From positions 186,001 through 250,000 of the forward strand of contig BDSL01000055.1 in NCBI GenBank assembly GCA_003116995.1: DNA of 64,000 nucleotides, in the 5' to 3' direction. This document shows, piece after piece, positions 13,301 to 23,047 of the stretch (position 1 is its first letter; each line of letters opens with the position of its first letter). The notes beneath the pieces were generated by a model that saw only the letters and a program-made list of their open reading frames with translations, had not been told where the DNA came from and did no database searches. Source of the stretch: Yamagishiella unicocca. Its lineage: Eukaryota; Chlorophyta; Chlorophyceae; Chlamydomonadales; Volvocaceae. Made by a program: the position numbers and the translations under genes.

Positions 13301-13760
13301 CCCTCCCCTCCCTGGCCCAGGTGACGGACCACGGCGGGGGCCACAGCAGGAGCTCCACCTCGCACGCATCTCACGCCGGCGGCTTCGTCACCGGTCTCAT
13401 GCTGGCCTTGATACTGGTGCCGGACTTCAAGGCCAGGCGCTGCAAAAAGGTGCGCACGAGGAAGAGCCCCCTGCCCGCCCCTCTGCCCCCTCGCCCCCAA
13501 AACACCTGACCCCCCTCCCCCCGACGCCCCTCCGCTGGTTGGCCCCGCAGGTGAAGAAGCTCCTGTCCGGCCTGGGTCTGGGCGGGCGTGTGCCCCATCC
13601 CGCCACCCCTGGAGGCAGGCAGCTCTTCTCCTTCTGGCAGCGTCATGCGGTCATCATGATTGCGCTGTATGTGGTGGCGGGCGTGCTGCTGGCGCTGGTG
13701 CTGCTGGGGCTGCCGCTGCACCTGTACCTGCACACCTTCAAGCGCATGGCGTGTGGGTGA
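7366..13760 (+). CDS. Rhomboid intramembrane serine protease with long low-complexity N-terminus
   Basis: Cuts membrane proteins within or next to their transmembrane helices; the substrate is unknown. Seven exons close in phase: 7366-9212, 9546-9671, 10263-10509, 10832-10915, 12487-12660, 13321-13449, 13551-13760 (938 residues). Residues 1-615 are one exon of Gln, His, Ser, Ala and Gly tracts with a short ordered end (LRSHLGRHGMKSIRTW). The membrane domain follows: first helix about 623-645; WWRWVTSLLLHQSSLHLASN, with the His and Asn expected in the oxyanion region (H731, N735); the GSSGAVFG serine motif (S784); and SHAGGFVTGL (H844). Both catalytic residues are kept, so it should be active. 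Exon 5 opens with GTGAGT right after its acceptor, a donor-like string that is nevertheless coding. The N-terminal exon is far longer than in bacterial rhomboids. A TGTAA lies at 14557. Confidence 0.9.
9241..9260 (+). repeat. Telomere-like TTTAGGG motif in intron 1
   Basis: TTTAGGGTTTTAGGGT sits 28 nt after the donor of rhomboid intron 1. A longer copy of three to four units is at 10527-10559, just after the donor of intron 3. TTTTAGGG is the Chlamydomonas-type telomere unit. Confidence 0.7.
10095..10130 (-). repeat. Intronic repeat family D, antisense copy
   Basis: The plus strand reads GGCGGCCGTGGATTCGCGGA, the reverse of the family D sequence, inside rhomboid intron 2. Its 3' part is diverged. 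Confidence 0.6.
11551..11595 (+). repeat. Intronic repeat family C, mid-intron copy
   Basis: GGTTACATAAAAGAACCGGT followed by AACTCGACGTGGAAG, within the 1.57-kb rhomboid intron 4. Related copies are in the ZIP, kinase and S2P genes. Confidence 0.65.
11707..11750 (+). repeat. Intronic repeat family D, sense copy
   Basis: TTTGATAAGAGAATCCGCGA then ATCCACGGCCGACAAACCG, in rhomboid intron 4. A diverged sense copy sits 28 nt after the next donor at 12689-12730, and another sense copy is in the PDZ gene at 24020-24068. Confidence 0.7.
12689..12730 (+). repeat. Intronic repeat family D, donor-side copy
   Basis: TTAGAAGAGAATACTCGAAT then CCACGGCCGTCAAACCG, just after the donor of rhomboid intron 5. 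Confidence 0.7.
13242..13291 (-). repeat. Intronic repeat family B, acceptor-side antisense copy
   Basis: ACCATGCGCCAACTATCCTG then TCTCGTCGCGTAAACGG on the plus strand, 30 nt before the acceptor of rhomboid intron 5. It is the same sequence as 75-122, but antisense to its host gene. Confidence 0.75.
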
Positions 13761-14556
13761 TGGCTGGGGCGGCGGAGCAAGAGGAGGAGGAGGAGGAGCA
13801 GAGGAGGGGGGACGAATGGGGCAAGGAGGACAACGGGAGGAGGAGGGAGGGAGGAGGATGGGAGGAGGGAGGGAGGAGGAGGGTAGGAGAAGAATGGAGG
13901 GTGGGTGATGGGGAAGGGGGGGAGGTAAACGCGGGAGAGAGAGATGCTTTACCTGGCACCACCAGTTTCATGTTGCCACCCAATCTCAACTTGGATGGCG
14001 TGGAGTTTCAGGATGGGTAAAACAGCGAATATAATTATTTGACGAGGGTGATGTGTACGCGGCTGGACGGCAGTGCGCACTGCTGCAGGCGGTGGGGCCG
14101 CCCGCAGGGTATTTTGCCTAAAGAGGCACTGGGAGGGCGCTGTGCTACTATACAACTCTTACTACCGCTTTGGTTGAGCCGCTTATCTTATTTAAGTTGG
14201 ACCTAGTGTCGTACAGTTATGGGCAAGCATCATGATCTTCGCCGCAGCAGGAACAGTGCTGCGTATGTGGGTTCTACTTTCGCTATGTAGCATTCTCGTT
14301 GATGACGTTTTTGATGACGTTTCGCTCCAGCTGGGTACCACCCGCTGGCTATCATTGTTTGGGCTGACGTAGCTACTTCGGTCCGGGCCTGTGGTAGGTG
14401 GCGGCCGACACACTGCCCAGCAGCCACTGCTTAGGGGGGCGGAGGCTGTGTAGGCTGTTGACGACTTGACGTGCTTGGTATTGGCAGACTTGTTACCGTA
14501 GTGTGCCTTTTGTCGTGCTAGTAGGTGCCTAATAAAGCAACACGCTGTGGTCGTGC

Positions 14557-14561
14557 TGTAA
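14557..14561 (+). terminator. TGTAA polyadenylation signal of the rhomboid gene
   Basis: First clear TGTAA found after the stop at 13760, about 800 nt downstream, with AATAAA nearby at about 14531. Confidence 0.55.
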
Positions 14562-14822
14562 GGAACTGCAGGGGGTCTGTTAGCAAGCCGCCAGCGCTGC
14601 GGCCGTGGCAGCAGCGACGGCCCGGGTGCCATTAGCTACCCAACCCACGACGAGAAGCGATTTATGACTTTGCAAATTATGACTTTGCTTGCAAGACAGA
14701 AGCTCAGGAGCAATGATTAATTCCCATTTGGGATATAATTATTTCGTTCACAGGCAACGCGGCAGTCCTCCCATCGAGCGGTCAAGACGGCAGACATGGC
14801 CGCGACTTCGTATATCCGCCAC

Positions 14823-14881
14823 AAAAGTACTTAGTAAGGAAACCTCCGTCCCAAGTACTAAGTAAGGAAACCTCCGTCCCA
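14823..14881. repeat. Two-copy tandem repeat of about 28 bp
   Basis: Two nearly identical units containing AGTAAGGAAACCTCCGTCCC lie back to back in otherwise gene-free DNA. Confidence 0.8.
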
Positions 14882-16189
14882 CTATATCATCGGATAGTTA
14901 TTACGACGTTATTTCCGGCCGCGTTCGTTAGCAGCCCCCCCCCTCCAGCAGGCGGCGCAGCAGCCTTCAGGAGGGCAGGGGGGTAGAGGGCGCAACGAGA
15001 TGTCCCGTCTCTCGCCCCCCTACCCGCCCCCTTCATCTCCTGCTCGCACCCCTGCTTCTTCAACGGCAACACAATCAGCAAGCGCCAGTCAGCTAGCAGC
15101 AGCAAGTCAGCGGGGGTGGTGGACGCCAAGTTCAGTCCCACACCTACACTTTCAACGCCACAAGTCTAGGGCCAGGGCAAGGGCCATATGGAGAGCTATG
15201 ATGGGTTCATGAACAGGCGGCGAGTCCGGCGACGTCGACGGTGGTGGGTGGAGCGCCCGTCCCGGCAAAACCCACCCACCATCGTGCGCCTAGGTTCCAC
15301 CAAAAGGGCGGGACACACAGCCCGAAAACAGCCTTGGTCATAGCCAGCGGATGGACTCATCGTTCGAGCGGACATTGAACCATCGAGCAACCGGGCCACA
15401 CCTGTCACGAGTACAATGTAACGGGCAAGATGTGCGGGAGCCGCTCTGGCCTGCAGTGCAGCGCAGTGCAGGGCAGCTACCGGTCCAAGAGTCGGCGAGG
15501 CCATGTTGGGAAGGAGCGGCAGGCAGATGCGCAGGCAGATCGGCATGCAGGCCGGCCTGCAGACGCAAATGCCGCGCACACAGCGGCCACAGCCATGGAT
15601 GCCATCTACTCCCTCCCCCAAAATTACCACCCCCGCGACACACCTGACCTGCCCAAACATTAGCAGTGCCTGAATGTTGGGGAAGCATAAAGTTGCAGCC
15701 CCTGTAAGTCCAACCTTTCTAAGCGCAGTGCATGGTCCAAGGCAACGACAACTGCACTACACTAGACTGAGACAGAAACTCGCACACACAGGCGCAAATT
15801 GCACGCGGACAACGACGTGCGTACGCGTGTAAGCTATAGCGGTAAATCAATACACACACACTCTCTCTCCGAAGGGGCTATCTTCTTTCAGGGCATCCCG
15901 CCGTCCAAGGTTCGTTGGTCGTTGTTCGCAACCAACCGTCACTCCCATCACACACGTGACACAAACAAACTGCCCGGCCTCCTTTGGTTGGGCTCCCGGG
16001 CTGGGGCTGGGACACATCGCTTGCCGCCTGAACACCCCCCTTCCTCCCACTTGCACCTCCCGTCTGCCTCCCTTCTGCCTCCCTTCTGCCTCCCTTCTGC
16101 CTCCACCTGCCATTCTACAGGATGCAAGCCCACCCGATGTCACCTGCTGTCCGGCACCCGCTCGCTCGCGTCCTCTCAACACATCCGCT

Positions 16190-16275
16190 CGTACACACCC
16201 GCTCGTACACACGCAAACACACAAGCACATACACACGCACCACACACGCACATATACACACACATACACGTGTCT
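16190..16275. repeat. AC-rich microsatellite
   Basis: Imperfect run of CACA units broken by CG and AT dinucleotides, in the presumed 3' flank of the ZIP gene. Confidence 0.8.
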
Positions 16276-16731
16276 GTTGCACGCCTCCGCAATGCAGTCC
16301 CCACGACCTGAACGCACAGCGCAGCCGGCGTTCCCAATCGCCCGTCTGCCCCGCCAGGCCCGGGAGGGGAGGGAAGGCGAGGCACGCCCACTGCCTGCCC
16401 GTAAAATCCCCCCCCTCCACCCGCAGCTAACCAAGCCGCGTACTTGCCATAAATAAGAGGCAGCAACACAACAACAACAATAACAACAACAGCCACGACC
16501 AAGGATGCGAGCCAGGGATGCCAACGGTGCTAAGACTGCCTGGGCGGCGTGCCTGGGGTGGGGGGCTGGGTAGGGCCGCAGCCCCTGCGCTTGTGCCGGA
16601 GCGGGAGGCTCCCCCAGTGGGGCTGTTGCCCCGCCTTCCCGCCTTCCTCTTCGCCCCCACCCACCGGCCGGCGCTCCATCGCACACCAGCCGGCGTCTCC
16701 CCGCTGCCGCCGCAAGTGAGGGGCTGCAGCT

Positions 16732-19474
16732 CTAGGCCCAGATCGCCAGCAGACACATGGACGCGGCTCCGGCGCACAGCGCTCCGAAGCATATGAGCCG
16801 GCTGCGCGCGCTGTCTCGCCCGGGGACCAGGCGGCCCATGTCCTCCGCCACCAGCTGCGAGGGAGGAAGGGGGGGTACGAGGGAGGGGTGGGGAGGGGGC
16901 CAGGAGGGGCTTGAGGCGAGGATTAGTAAGGTGCTGGCGGGACCACCACAGCACTACCGCGGCCAGACGTGCGTCCCGTTGCCGCGGCAATCGATGGACC
17001 TAGTGGATCCTAGTGGATACTAGTGGATACCTGGGGGAAACACCTCTGTGCCCCCTCCTCCCCTCCCCTCCCCCGCCGCACCTGAACTAGGGAGATGTAC
17101 AGCAGCATGCCGCCCGACACGCCGTTGAAGGCGCCCTGGACGCCCCGCGCCCGCTCCGACTCCGCGTCGTACGTCTTGGCGATGCCCATGCCCACTGCGA
17201 TGCCCACCGGGCAGGTGAGCGAGTAGGTGAGGATCATGAGCGAGCCGCGCCACAACGAGAAGCCGCCGCGGATCACCACGCTGGCCAGACTGATGCCCTG
17301 CGGCGAGGGGGAGGGGAGGCGAGGGGGGCCGGGGCGGGGCGCGAGGAGAGTTGAAGGGTTGAAGGGGACTAGGGGTTTAGGGTTTTAGGGTGCAAGGACG
17401 GCCCCACGTAGGGGGCGCTTCCCTCCCTCACAGCCGCAGCAGATCATTCTGACCCCCACGACAAAGCACATCAATTGGAGCCGGCTCTCCTTTCCCTCGC
17501 CTCCCCTCCCCTCCTTCCAGCTCGCGTGGCAACACCCCCCCAACTCCCCGCCTCGTTATCTCCCCCCCCCCAAACACACCATTTCCCCAGTCGAGTTACC
17601 GGTGCTTTTACTGTACCCCCCCCCCCCACACCTCCAGCCACTGGTGGAAGGCGAGTGCGATGAGCAGCGAGCGGACCTCCGTCAGGTCGGTCTGGTTGAC
17701 CCCCAGGGACAAGCCGATGATGAAGCTGATGTGGCAGGGGGGAGGGGGGTCGAACGGGGGCTGGGTTGGGGGACTGGTGTCTTTGTGGTGAGGAGGGAGC
17801 GACAAGCAGCAGCAGCAGAGGGCCGCGTTGATGAGCCACCCCACGCCCGCCCAACCCCACACTCCCATTCCAAGACCTCCCCCCACACTCTCATTCCAAG
17901 ACCTCCCCCCCACTCGGCCCCACTCGGCCCCACCTGTGGAAGATGCAGCCGACCTCAAACAGGTACGCCACGATCTTGAGGCGCAGGCTGCCCACCGCCT
18001 CCACCGCGGCCGCAGAAACCCAGTTGGAGGCGGCCCCTCGGGACACGCACACATGGCTGTGACCGGCTCCCTCCGGGCCCCGCATGTCGGACCCCGCCGT
18101 CTTCATGTCGGCCACCGCCGCCGAGGGCACCGCGTCCAGCTGCTGCTGCTGCTCCGAAGACAGGGATCGCTCCAGGCCGGTGGATGCCGAGACGATGGTC
18201 TGGGGCTGCTGGCGGCTGCTGCCGTGCTGGTGGCTGTGCTGGTGGCCGAATGAGCGGCTGCTGCCCCCCGGGCTCGCCGCCACGCTGTTGCCGTTCATGA
18301 TGTGCGCCAGGTGCTCCAGGAGGATCATCAGCGCGACGCCGAAGAGGACGCAGGTGCCGCCCAGGGGGTACTCGATGCCGCCCAGCTCGGCCATCTCCTC
18401 GACGGCCTCTGTGTGGGCGGCGGCGGAAGTGGGCGGCGGAAGGGGTTGGGGTTGGGGCTGGGTTAAGGTTCGGATTGGGGCGGAGTGCCGTCGCTGGCTG
18501 CTGCTCCTCTCCACTCGTCGACAGCCCAGCAGGGCTGCTGTTCGACCCGATAGGGCCCAGCAAGCCATCGGCAGCGAGCTGAGCGGCGCCAAATGGCTGC
18601 CTGGCAGCAGCGCCCGGGAGCAGCGCGGGGGGCTTCCCTCCCCTGCGGCCCTGGTGGCCGAACCACCCCTGGGGCAGCCAGCCCCGCCCACCTGGTATGA
18701 TGTGCACCAGCGCCAGCGCCGCGATGACGCCCGCCGCGAAGGAGCGCACCACCCGTGTGAAGGTGCTGTCAGGGTCGCGGAACAGCTGCAGGCGAGGGCG
18801 AGGAGGGGGGCGAGGAGGGGGGCGAGGAGGGGGGCGAGGAGGGAGGCGGATGGGGCCGGGGAGGCGGGAGCTGGGTCAACTAGGGAGGATGGGGAGGGGG
18901 GTGGGCAGGAGGCGGGGACCGGGCGAGGACCTCCCCTCCTCGCCGCGGCCCTGTTCGCTCGGCGGCGGTCGGCCGGCTGCATGCGCGCGAGCCCGGATGC
19001 GAGGCGTCTAAATTGATCAGGACGACACACTCTTTGCGTGGTAGGTCAAGAGAGGGCGAGTGCAAGCGGAGAGGGAGGCAGGCTGCCGCAATCGGCGGCT
19101 GCGGACGGCGGCCATCGCCCGCCCGTCGCCGCGTTGACTTTCCATCCACTAAGCGCGCAGCTCGAGTGCCACGGATTATTCACAAGGGGGTGCACTTGTC
19201 GTCCGCGCCACCGGAGCGGCGCTGGCACGAGTCGCGCACGTATGTCAGACGACGGGAAATAGCCATGCGCACGCCGGGCCCCCCCCACCTTTATGAAGAG
19301 AGGCGGCAGGCCCCCCAGTAAACCCGCAGCAAGGATAACGAAGATGGAAACAATTCTTAGCGTTTGCGTATCATCGTGCGCCATGTCTTCCTCGGCTGCG
19401 TAATCCGTCACCACATCGCCCTCATCCGTTTCCGGAACATCAAGTAAGGCACGTCCAATACGCCACTCAGCCAT
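16732..19474 (-). CDS. ZIP family (ZRT/IRT-like) divalent metal transporter
   Basis: Membrane carrier expected to move zinc or related divalent metals into the cytosol. Six exons close in phase: 19474-19289, 18785-18692, 18408-17934, 17725-17632, 17297-17082, 16854-16732 (395 residues). Membrane helices are visible from residue 43 (IVSIFVILAAGLLGG) and around LVHIIP. A long cytosolic loop carries His clusters (FGHQHSHQHG, AGHSHV) before the signature helices. The two metal-site motifs span exon joints and are intact: HSFIIGLSLGVNQ and HQWLEGISLA. Later segments (TYSLTCPVGIAVG, FNGVSGGMLLYISLVQLVAEDM) match the family's C-terminal helices. The start is ATG 19474, because the codon at 19486 is TTG. 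Target membrane and metal cannot be told from sequence. Intron 4 starts with a family C repeat and ends with a telomere-like motif. Confidence 0.92.
17367..17391 (+). repeat. Telomere-like motif near ZIP intron 4 acceptor
   Basis: TAGGGGTTTAGGGTTTTAGG on the plus strand. In the ZIP gene's sense it is CCCTAAAA-type and lies about 75 nt before the acceptor. Confidence 0.65.
17581..17620 (-). repeat. Intronic repeat family C, donor-side copy
   Basis: On the minus strand: GGTACAGTAAAAGCACCGGT then AACTCGACTGGGGAAATG, right after the donor of ZIP intron 4. It shares ACCGGTAACTCGAC with copies in the rhomboid and S2P genes. Confidence 0.75.
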
Positions 19475-20365
19475 TTTGATGCCCAAGTTCGACCGTCTGC
19501 ACGGCGGGGCACCTGAATGCGGAACGTTGCACTGCTTACTACTCTATAACAGGTAACTTGCATTCAACTGTATAGTTCCCCGTTTGGAGCGGCGTCGTTC
19601 GGCATTTCATGAGAACCTCCGTCGGCGCCATACATGCCGTACTTGTACCAAACTTCGGAGCCAGTGTACCAGGTTTGTACGTTGACCTCAACGATGATAA
19701 TCCAAGAGCAATAAGATGGACCTTTTGCGGGAAGAATGCGCTGAGCGCAGGTCAAAAGTAACGAGTCCTTTCGTCGAAAACGGACGCGTGGCCAATTCTG
19801 GCTGTCGTTAAGATCAGTTCTTAGGGCATTAGGGCAGAACAATATTTATAAAGGCGAATATGTACGTACGCATACCCACGCGTTTGTTTAATCACTTGTT
19901 ACATCAGCAGACGCGTGGAACGGTCGGCTCGGACGTAAGGATACTCGCCGTGCTGCCTCGTGCATCCTGTCGATTTGGACAAATTGTGTGGCGACCTACG
20001 GATGGACGGGACGGCGCCAGCGGATGCGGGTCCAAAGCCAGCCGAACCGCCAATAACGGTATATCCAACCGCTCGAAATCCAAAACCACTGACAGCCATG
20101 TCCCGAGTAGTCTGCGGTGCGTGTGCGCCATCAACCTTATAACTCCAGTCCGTCGGAAGCTATCCAGTGCCCAACCACTAAGGACCAAGCAGTAAGAATT
20201 GAAGGACGACCTCTGGGCAGAAGGCGCGTCACCCCGCGTCACCCTGCGTCACTTGGGTGGCAAGGGATTACTCCAACGCCTAGCCACGTGGATTAGGACT
20301 ACGCCGAAATATGGTTAGAGATTACAATTACTAAGCTGGATTAGAAATTACTACGACCTTAAATC
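19475..20365. other. Intergenic, upstream of ZIP gene
   Basis: Presumed 5' region of the ZIP gene. No supported coding region or RNA gene. Confidence 0.5.
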
Positions 20366-21054
20366 TCCCCCGCTTGCATGGGCAGACTGTCGCGACGTGG
20401 GCTTCGTCCAGGCGTGCGAGCCCGAACGGCGGGGGCGGGACACCCGAGTGGAAGCCGCAGGGCTGAGCGCGAGCGAGTGCAGTGGCCCACAGCGTGCTGG
20501 CGCTGGTGAGTGTCACCTTAGCAATGGGTCCTTATGTTGGCAAGTATGGAGTTTTTGTGAGCAAAGCTGCGGTACCCGCGCCCCTTGGACACAGACAGCA
20601 GCTGCATGTCCAGCGGGAGGCTGCTTGCGCCCGCCGCCTGCTGTTCTCCATCGTCGGTGCTGGCTCCGGTGCTGGACTGATAGGCATGGGCCGGGCTCGG
20701 CCGCTTCTGGGCCCGCCCGCTGTTCTCGCTGCCTGCCCCCGTCTCGCTATCTGGAGCCAGCACCGACGATGGAGAACAGCAGGCGGCGGGCGCAAGCAGC
20801 CTCCCGCTGGACATGCAGCTGCTGTCTGTGTCCAAGGGGCGCGGGTACCGCAGCTTTGCTCACAAAAACTCCATACTCGCCAACATAAGGACCCATTGCA
20901 AAGGTGACACTCACCAGCGCCAGCACGCTGTGGGCCACTGCACTCGCTCGCGCTCAGCCCTGCGGCTTCTACTCGGGTGTCCCGCCCCCGCCGTTCGGGC
21001 TCGCACGCCTGGACGAAGCCCACGTCGCGACAGTCTGCCCATGCAAGCGGGGGA
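20366..21054. repeat. 302-bp near-perfect inverted repeat with 85-bp spacer
   Basis: Left arm 20366-20667 and right arm 20753-21054 are reverse complements of equal length, with no gaps and only three mismatches that I could find (about 99 percent). The spacer is 20668-20752. Transcription through it would give a long RNA hairpin. Open frames of up to about 160 codons exist in mirrored form on both arms, but they follow from the palindrome and carry no recognised domain. It could be a foldback element, a small-RNA hairpin locus, a recent inverted duplication or an assembly artefact. Confidence 0.9.
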
Positions 21055-21262
21055 TCGGATGCCAGGGAGGGGCAAGGAGGCGACCTACGGTGGGGAGAGC
21101 GGAAGCAGAACCCGCATGGGAGCATTGTGGTATACCTGGGGCCCGCCTCGGCCAGGTTTGCCCATGTCTTCTCCGTTCTCCCGTGTGGGCAGTGTACCTG
21201 GGATGAATGCGTGGGCGCTGCCGCCTGGCCAGGATTGACATGTGTGTAGGGGGGTAAGCTGT

Positions 21263-21547
21263 TGGGCCCCGACTTGCCCACGACATTGCATGCTTGAAGG
21301 CAGGATGAAGCATGTTGGTGGGCCCTGCAAGAAGGGTAGTTTTTGGCTTTCCCTGCTTGGTTGACAAGTAGGCCGGCAGCAATGTCTTTTCACGGGGCAC
21401 AGGGTGCTCTGGGTAACTTTGGGCCCCGACTTGTCCACAACATTGCAGACTACGCACGCTTATGGACATGAAGCAATTTTGGTGGGCCCTGCAAAAAGTT
21501 CTTTTTGGCTTCCCGTGTTTGGTTTACAAGTGGGCCAGGAAGGACAT
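21263..21547. repeat. Direct repeat, two diverged copies at 157-bp spacing
   Basis: Copy 1 starts at 21263 and copy 2 at 21420, both with TGGGCCCCGACTTG. Both contain GGTGGGCCCTGCAA, then TTTTTGGCTT and a final ACAAGT-GGCC stretch. The second copy is shorter. The block lies immediately downstream of the inverted repeat. Confidence 0.75.
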
Positions 21548-21665
21548 GGCCCTGTGTGAGGGTTTGACGAAAATTGCACGCCCTGAGCCGCTGTGTGAGG
21601 GAGGCCAGGATTGCGTGCTGCGGTTGTAACGGCCGCCGTTCCAATCCACGGATCAGTGATCCTTA

Positions 21666-21801
21666 TACGCCGGGGCACGGTTTCCAATACGCAGGTTGCT
21701 AATCCCAATACGCCGGGGCACGGTTTCCAATACGCAGGTTGCTAATCCTAGTACGCCGGGGCACGGTTTCCAATACGCAGGTTGCTAATCCTAATACGCC
21801 A
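21666..21801. repeat. 43-bp tandem repeat, three full copies plus a start
   Basis: Units start at 21666, 21709, 21752 and 21795, exactly 43 bp apart. Each full unit contains GCCGGGGCACGGTTTCC and AATACGCAGGTTGCTAATCC. They are almost identical, so the array is young or homogenised. Confidence 0.95.
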
Positions 21802-23047
21802 CCGTGACCGACGCCTAAACTAATCCAGGGGGGATGCCCACCCTCTGGCAAGGGCGTGCACCTCGACCACCGCCACCCAGCACCCACGGGGAGGTTGGAG
21901 CCCGTGCAGAACAGACACCGCGGTCCCTTACAGGGGATCAAATCCTCTCATGCACAGCGCGCATGATCACCTAGCGTACTGCCTAGGCAAGCGACTGCCA
22001 GTACGACATCAGCGTCTGAACCTGCGGCCCCGTGGAGACCTCCGAATCGTCTGTCGGTGCTGGAACCAGACTCATCCTCCCGCCAGCGCGGCCGGGCCCT
22101 AGCCGAGGACACAAAGCACCGCCCGGCGCTGGCGGCATCACGTGTCTCCCTGACCGCTGCGCTCCACCTGTGCCTGCAAAGATCCCCGTGTTTGACTCCG
22201 CCTGCTCCAAACGAGTGTTTCATTAATAAACCGCGCGGGTTCTTGTTTACGTTCGTCTATACATAGCAGCTGGGGTAGACGTCGCAGCCGGGGTCGACAC
22301 TGGACCACCGGATTTAGTTACCTGCACAAAGTTCTCCAGCGTGCACCTCCTCCAAACGTGTGTACCAAACGTTTCCGGATCGGTTCTTCGTTTCAGTGCC
22401 GGCCCACGGGTTTCCGCTCATGCCTCCCCCTCCTCTTCCCGCCTTCATTGCCGCCCCGCGCCTCTAGGGCCACTGCACAGTCCGAACCGCTCGTCCCCCC
22501 CTGGGGTAACACTGTAACACCCGGCACCATACACGACCTGCGCAAAACCCGTCAGGGTTCCACTAACAAGGGTCCACCTCCATTATTGCGGCAGTCGTAC
22601 AGCTGCTGCAGAGCCCCGTCTTCGAGCGTTGCAGTACATCCACTCAGCCTGCAGCCCTCCTGCCGTACAGCCTCCCCAACGTCAGGCGGGGTGGGCGAAG
22701 GCGGGCGTACACATGCGCTCGAACGAGAACATGCAGTGTACACTGACTTCCCAGCAACACAACCCATACAACGGTACTGCGCCTCCCGCCTCTCCCGTTC
22801 GCCCGCCCCCCCGCCTCTCCCGCCTCTCCCGTTCGCCCGCCTCTCCCGCCTCTCCCGTTCTCCCGCCTCTCCCGCCTCTCCCGTTCTCCCGCCCCCCCGC
22901 CTCTCCCGCCTCTCCCGCTCCTCCCGTCTCGCGCATGCTGCTATCCCAACGGAAAAGGCGTCAAGGTTTGGGTCCGTATGTTCTCACCTGCACCTCTCCC
23001 TTCGGGCCCCCCTTAAATACACGTTTGCACGCTTCCCGCTCCTCCGC
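21802..23047. other. Gene-poor stretch and 3' flank of the PDZ gene
   Basis: No supported gene. From about 22785 to 22930 there is a pyrimidine-rich minisatellite of CGCCTCTCCCG and TTCTCCCG units. The part near 23000 is probably the PDZ gene's 3' UTR. Confidence 0.55.
22785..22930. repeat. Pyrimidine-rich minisatellite
   Basis: Many copies of CGCCTCTCCCG alternating with TTCGCCCG or TTCTCCCG. Almost no purines except single G bases. Non-coding. Confidence 0.85.

Larger units (their letters stand above)
13761..16731. other. Convergent 3' region between rhomboid and ZIP genes
   Basis: About 3 kb between two stop codons facing each other. It holds both 3' UTRs, the 28-bp tandem repeat, a TGCCTCCCTTC-type tandem near 16040-16100 and an AC-rich microsatellite near 16190-16275. 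No gene recognised. Confidence 0.6.

Noticed and set aside
14192..14632. 146-codon minus-strand frame
   Set aside because: It lies in the 3' UTR region of the rhomboid gene around its polyadenylation signal, with no motif.
20397..21281. Open frames of 160 to 250 codons on both strands of the inverted repeat
   Set aside because: They are mirror images forced by the palindrome, have no domain or splice structure and do not match the codon pattern of nearby genes.
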